DNA from: Phascolarctobacterium sp.
Lineage (GTDB): Bacteria > Bacillota > Negativicutes > Acidaminococcales > Acidaminococcaceae
Direction of reading: 5' to 3'
Length of the DNA stretch: 6,655 nucleotides
Assembly: GCA_016302525.1 (NCBI GenBank)
Contig: JAEDNJ010000086.1
Location: 1-6,655, forward strand
Shown: positions 5,415 to 6,655 of the stretch, piece after piece
How the letters are laid out: every line of letters starts with the position of its first letter
How positions within the stretch are numbered: position 1 is the stretch's first letter
Made by a program: the position numbers and the translations under genes
Notes under the pieces: generated by a model
Told to the model about the DNA's origin: nothing
Seen by the model: the letters and a program-made list of their open reading frames with translations, nothing else
The model's database searches: none

Positions 5415-6112
5415 GGATTTTCTCCTTTATATACTACTTTTAAAGCAGGGTCTGCAACACCATTGGCAGCAAAGGCCGCCGCTCTATCCAGGCAGGTGCC
5501 ACATTTCCCACAGGGCTTTTCCTCGCCGCAATAGCAGCTCCAGGTGAGCTCGTAGGGAACACCAAGGCGCAGTCCCTCAGCTACGATGTCCTTTTTATGC
5601 TTATTCACAAAGGGTGCTTCAATGCGCAGCTGCTTGCCGCTGCCCAAATAAATAGCTTGCGCCATAGCTGCGTTAAACTCCAAACTACAATCTGGATAAG
5701 CATTGCCAGCAGCATCATCTGCATGAGGCCCGTAGTAGATAACCTCACAGCCATAGGATAAGGCAATACTTGCAGCAGTGCTCAGGAAAAGGCCATTCCT
5801 AAAGGGCACATAAGTGGAAACAACGCCACCAGGTCGCTCTGCCAGCTGCTCAGCGTAGGAAGCCAAGGGAATGTCCTCGCTAGAGCCTTGTAACAAAGAG
5901 CAATTACTATGGCTAAAAATCTTAGCCAAATCCATAACAATGAGCTCTACCTGATAATGGGCAGCAATTGCCTTAGCCGCGTTCAGCTCTCGGCTATGCT
6001 TTTGCCCATAGCTTAAAGAGAGAGCTAAAACCCCATCTCCATATTTTTCTTTTGCTAAAGCCAGGCAGGTGCTGCTATCAACACCACCGCTTAATAATAC
6101 TAAAGCTTTCAT
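5405..6112 (-). CDS. queC: 7-cyano-7-deazaguanine synthase QueC
   Basis: QueC converts 7-carboxy-7-deazaguanine, ammonia and ATP to preQ0. The 235-residue protein has the N-terminal PP-loop ATP-pyrophosphatase motif SGGVDSS at residues 8-14. It also has the family segments Ser-Tyr-Gly-Gln-Lys-His, Val-Pro-Phe-Arg-Asn-Gly and Gly-Pro-His-Ala-Asp-Asp, and a C-terminal zinc site with Cys193, Cys201, Cys204 and Cys207 (Cys195 is an extra Cys). I start at the ATG at 6110-6112 because the family begins Met-Lys-Ala-Leu-Val and a GGTGA ribosome site lies five bases upstream. A TTG four codons earlier would fall inside that site and the terminator tail. It is the first gene of the riboswitch-controlled unit, followed by queT with a 10-base overlap. 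The usual partners queD and queE, which make its substrate, are not in this window. Confidence 0.96.
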   Translation of the reverse strand: MKALVLLSGGVDSSTCLALAKEKYGDGVLALSLSYGQKHSRELNAAKAIAAHYQVELIVMDLAKIFSHSNCSLLQGSSEDIPLASYAEQLAERPGGVVSTYVPFRNGLFLSTAASIALSYGCEVIYYGPHADDAAGNAYPDCSLEFNAAMAQAIYLGSGKQLRIEAPFVNKHKKDIVAEGLRLGVPYELTWSCYCGEEKPCGKCGTCLDRAAAFAANGVADPALKVVYKGENPCK

Positions 6113-6125
6113 TACTATCACCAAT

Positions 6126-6159
6126 AAAAAAAGAATTGTGCCCTACAGACGCAATTCTT
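6126..6159 (-). terminator. Terminator hairpin of the preQ1 riboswitch expression platform
   Basis: On the minus strand AAGAATTG (6159-6152) pairs with CAATTCTT (6138-6131), and a run of seven T follows (6132-6126). It ends directly before the queC ribosome site, so transcripts stopped here would not express queC. Its 5' arm and loop (6153-6143) are complementary to the 3' side of the aptamer, which suggests this is the regulated terminator. Confidence 0.75.
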
Positions 6160-6165
6160 GTCATA

Positions 6166-6196
6166 CAAATAAAAATACTGGCACGAGCACCAGTAT
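6166..6196 (-). terminator. First hairpin after the preQ1 aptamer, terminator-like
   Basis: ATACTGG (6196-6190) pairs with CCAGTAT (6181-6175) around an eight-base loop, followed by five T, an A and three T. It begins five bases after the aptamer pseudoknot. It may be a first intrinsic terminator, or a stable hairpin nested inside the antiterminator proposed for this leader. Confidence 0.6.
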
Positions 6197-6200
6197 ACGC

Positions 6201-6240
6201 CCGTAGTTTTGTTTTTAGACAGGATGGTTACGAACTGTCT
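6201..6240 (-). promoter_or_regulatory. preQ1-I riboswitch aptamer
   Basis: The minus-strand sequence folds as the compact class I preQ1 pseudoknot. P1 pairs AGACAG (6240-6235) with CTGTCT (6222-6217). Loop bases CGTA (6232-6229) pair with TACG (6205-6202) to form P2, and an A-rich linker (TAAAAACAAAAC) fills the groove. An AACC segment in the loop matches known examples. Its placement upstream of queC-queT agrees with the known role: preQ1 binding lowers expression of queuosine-precursor synthesis and transport genes. Two hairpins with T-runs follow, pointing to transcriptional control. Confidence 0.9.
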
Positions 6241-6258
6241 GTTATTTACTTTGCTACA

Positions 6259-6286
6259 ATTATAACATAACTACGCAATTTGTCAA
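6259..6286 (-). promoter_or_regulatory. Promoter of the queC-queT(-queF) unit
   Basis: TTGACA (6281-6286, minus strand), a 16-base spacer and TATAAT (6259-6264) match both consensus hexamers perfectly, with an extended TGT before the -10. Transcription should start around 6250, about ten bases upstream of the preQ1 aptamer. Confidence 0.9.
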
Positions 6287-6307
6287 TACTTAAGCCAATT
6301 TTAGCAA

Positions 6308-6324
6308 ACTATACTAGTTATAGT
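6308..6324. promoter_or_regulatory. Small inverted repeat between divergent promoters
   Basis: ACTATA, five bases, then TATAGT form a 17-base inverted repeat upstream of both the que promoter and the promoter of the small plus-strand gene. The TATAGTAA half recurs at about 6345. It may be an operator, but short A/T-rich palindromes arise by chance. Confidence 0.2.
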
Positions 6325-6391
6325 AACGACTTAATGCAGCATCTATAGTAATAAACAAATTCTTACATTAGTACTATCCTTTCTTTTTTTG

Positions 6392-6400
6392 TGATATAAT
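6392..6400 (+). promoter_or_regulatory. Extended -10 promoter of the 33-aa peptide gene
   Basis: TGA then TATAAT (6395-6400) is a full extended -10 element; the -35 region is poor. Transcription would begin near 6407, giving a leader of about 38 bases before the ATG at 6445. Confidence 0.6.
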
Positions 6401-6444
6401 ATCAATGAATTATGTTTCCATTTTTTGCCAGCTGACTAATATAA

Positions 6445-6546
6445 ATGAGTTTTGTTATGTTAAATATCGTTCTTGCTCTTGTATGTTTAGGTGCAGTATT
6501 CACAATTCCTTTAGCAGTAATTACTGGTATTTACGAAGCTTTTTGA
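6445..6546 (+). CDS. Small hydrophobic peptide, 33 aa, single membrane helix
   Basis: An ATG-to-TGA frame encodes 33 residues with one predicted membrane helix from about residue 5 to 29 (Leu-Asn-Ile-Val-Leu-Ala-Leu-Val at its start, a Pro at 22) and a short Tyr-Glu-Ala-Phe tail. The case for a real gene is context: an extended -10 promoter 45 bases upstream and a Rho-independent terminator beginning eight bases after the stop, so the transcription unit is just this frame. There is no good ribosome site, which is a weakness. Size and tail recall small membrane subunits such as KdpF, but no kdp genes or other partner follow before the terminators, so I give no function. A 54-codon overlapping frame from 6405 has no membrane or protein-like character. 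Confidence 0.5.
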   Translation: MSFVMLNIVLALVCLGAVFTIPLAVITGIYEAF

Positions 6547-6552
6547 TTATTG

Positions 6553-6580
6553 TATCCACCCAGTGATGGGCGGATTTTTA
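6553..6580 (+). terminator. Rho-independent terminator after the 33-aa peptide gene
   Basis: ATCCACCC and GGGCGGAT pair (one A/C mismatch) around a six-base AGTGAT loop and run into a TTTTTATTG tail. It lies directly after the small peptide stop codon. Confidence 0.8.
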
Positions 6581-6608
6581 TTGCTATTAAACTATGATAT
6601 ACATAAAG

Positions 6609-6640
6609 AAAAAACGCATTACTTTCGTAATGCGTTTTTC
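6609..6640. terminator. Strong bidirectional terminator
   Basis: A perfect 13-pair stem (6610-6622 with 6627-6639) closes a TTTC loop. It has a T-run on the plus strand and, from the leading A-run, another on the minus strand. Such elements usually sit between convergent genes, so a minus-strand gene probably ends just beyond it at the right edge; a TAG at 6640-6642 on the minus strand would fit. Confidence 0.9.
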
Positions 6641-6655
6641 TAACCGGCGATTTCC

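Noticed and set aside
6052..6270. Plus-strand open frame of 72 codons
   Set aside because: It covers the complement of the que promoter, the riboswitch and the queC start; those elements explain the sequence.
6445..6546. KdpF potassium-transport subunit
   Set aside because: The size and the Glu-Ala-Phe ending are similar, but kdpA is not adjacent and two terminators follow, so the assignment is not supported.
6640..6655. Last codons of a convergent minus-strand gene (ending Glu-Ile-Ala-Gly, stop)
   Set aside because: It is plausible next to a bidirectional terminator, but about four codons are too few to support a gene call.

Overview
This window most likely comes from a Negativicutes genome (the diderm, outer-membrane-bearing Firmicutes). 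Two things point there. One is a porin that combines a signal peptide, a single N-terminal S-layer-homology (SLH) domain, a short coiled coil and a beta-barrel ending in Phe, which is the OmpM/Mep45-type outer-membrane anchor of that class. The other is Firmicutes-style gene signals: AGGAGG ribosome sites, TTGACA/TATAAT promoters, a preQ1-I riboswitch and U-tailed terminators. The genus cannot be fixed from the sequence alone. Almost every gene lies on the minus strand, so the gene order below runs from high to low coordinates.

Positions 6655-6300: the right edge holds a very small plus-strand gene for a 33-residue single-helix membrane peptide, with its own extended -10 promoter and terminator. 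It is followed by a strong bidirectional terminator. Positions 6290-4090: a queuosine-precursor locus. A near-consensus promoter drives a preQ1-I riboswitch, then queC (7-cyano-7-deazaguanine synthase), then queT (putative precursor transporter, overlapping queC by 10 bases), then a roughly 250-base gap, then queF (preQ0 reductase) and a terminator. The gap contains what looks like the decayed 3' end of a second queT. QueC makes preQ0, QueF reduces it to preQ1, and QueT probably imports a deazapurine. Bound preQ1 should switch the leader off, which gives end-product feedback.

Positions 4010-2459: a consensus promoter and strong ribosome site precede a stand-alone AAA-type ATPase with a C-terminal PD-(D/E)XK-like (DUF234) region, followed by a weak terminator. 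Positions 2437-2099: a 72-residue XRE/Cro-type regulator with a GTG start and an upstream palindrome. Positions 2098-1743: no gene, but two copies of a structured repeat of about 38 bases.

Positions 1742-1: two SLH porin genes in tandem. One is complete, and the other runs off the left edge with only its signal peptide and SLH start visible. They share a 108-base leader of identical length and nearly identical first codons, and are separated by a strong terminator and an operator-like inverted repeat. The features that most deserve follow-up are the inferred antiterminator of the preQ1 riboswitch, the queT remnant, the duplicated structured repeat, the shared porin leader and the 33-residue membrane peptide. 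I found no CRISPR array, tRNA, rRNA or insertion sequence.
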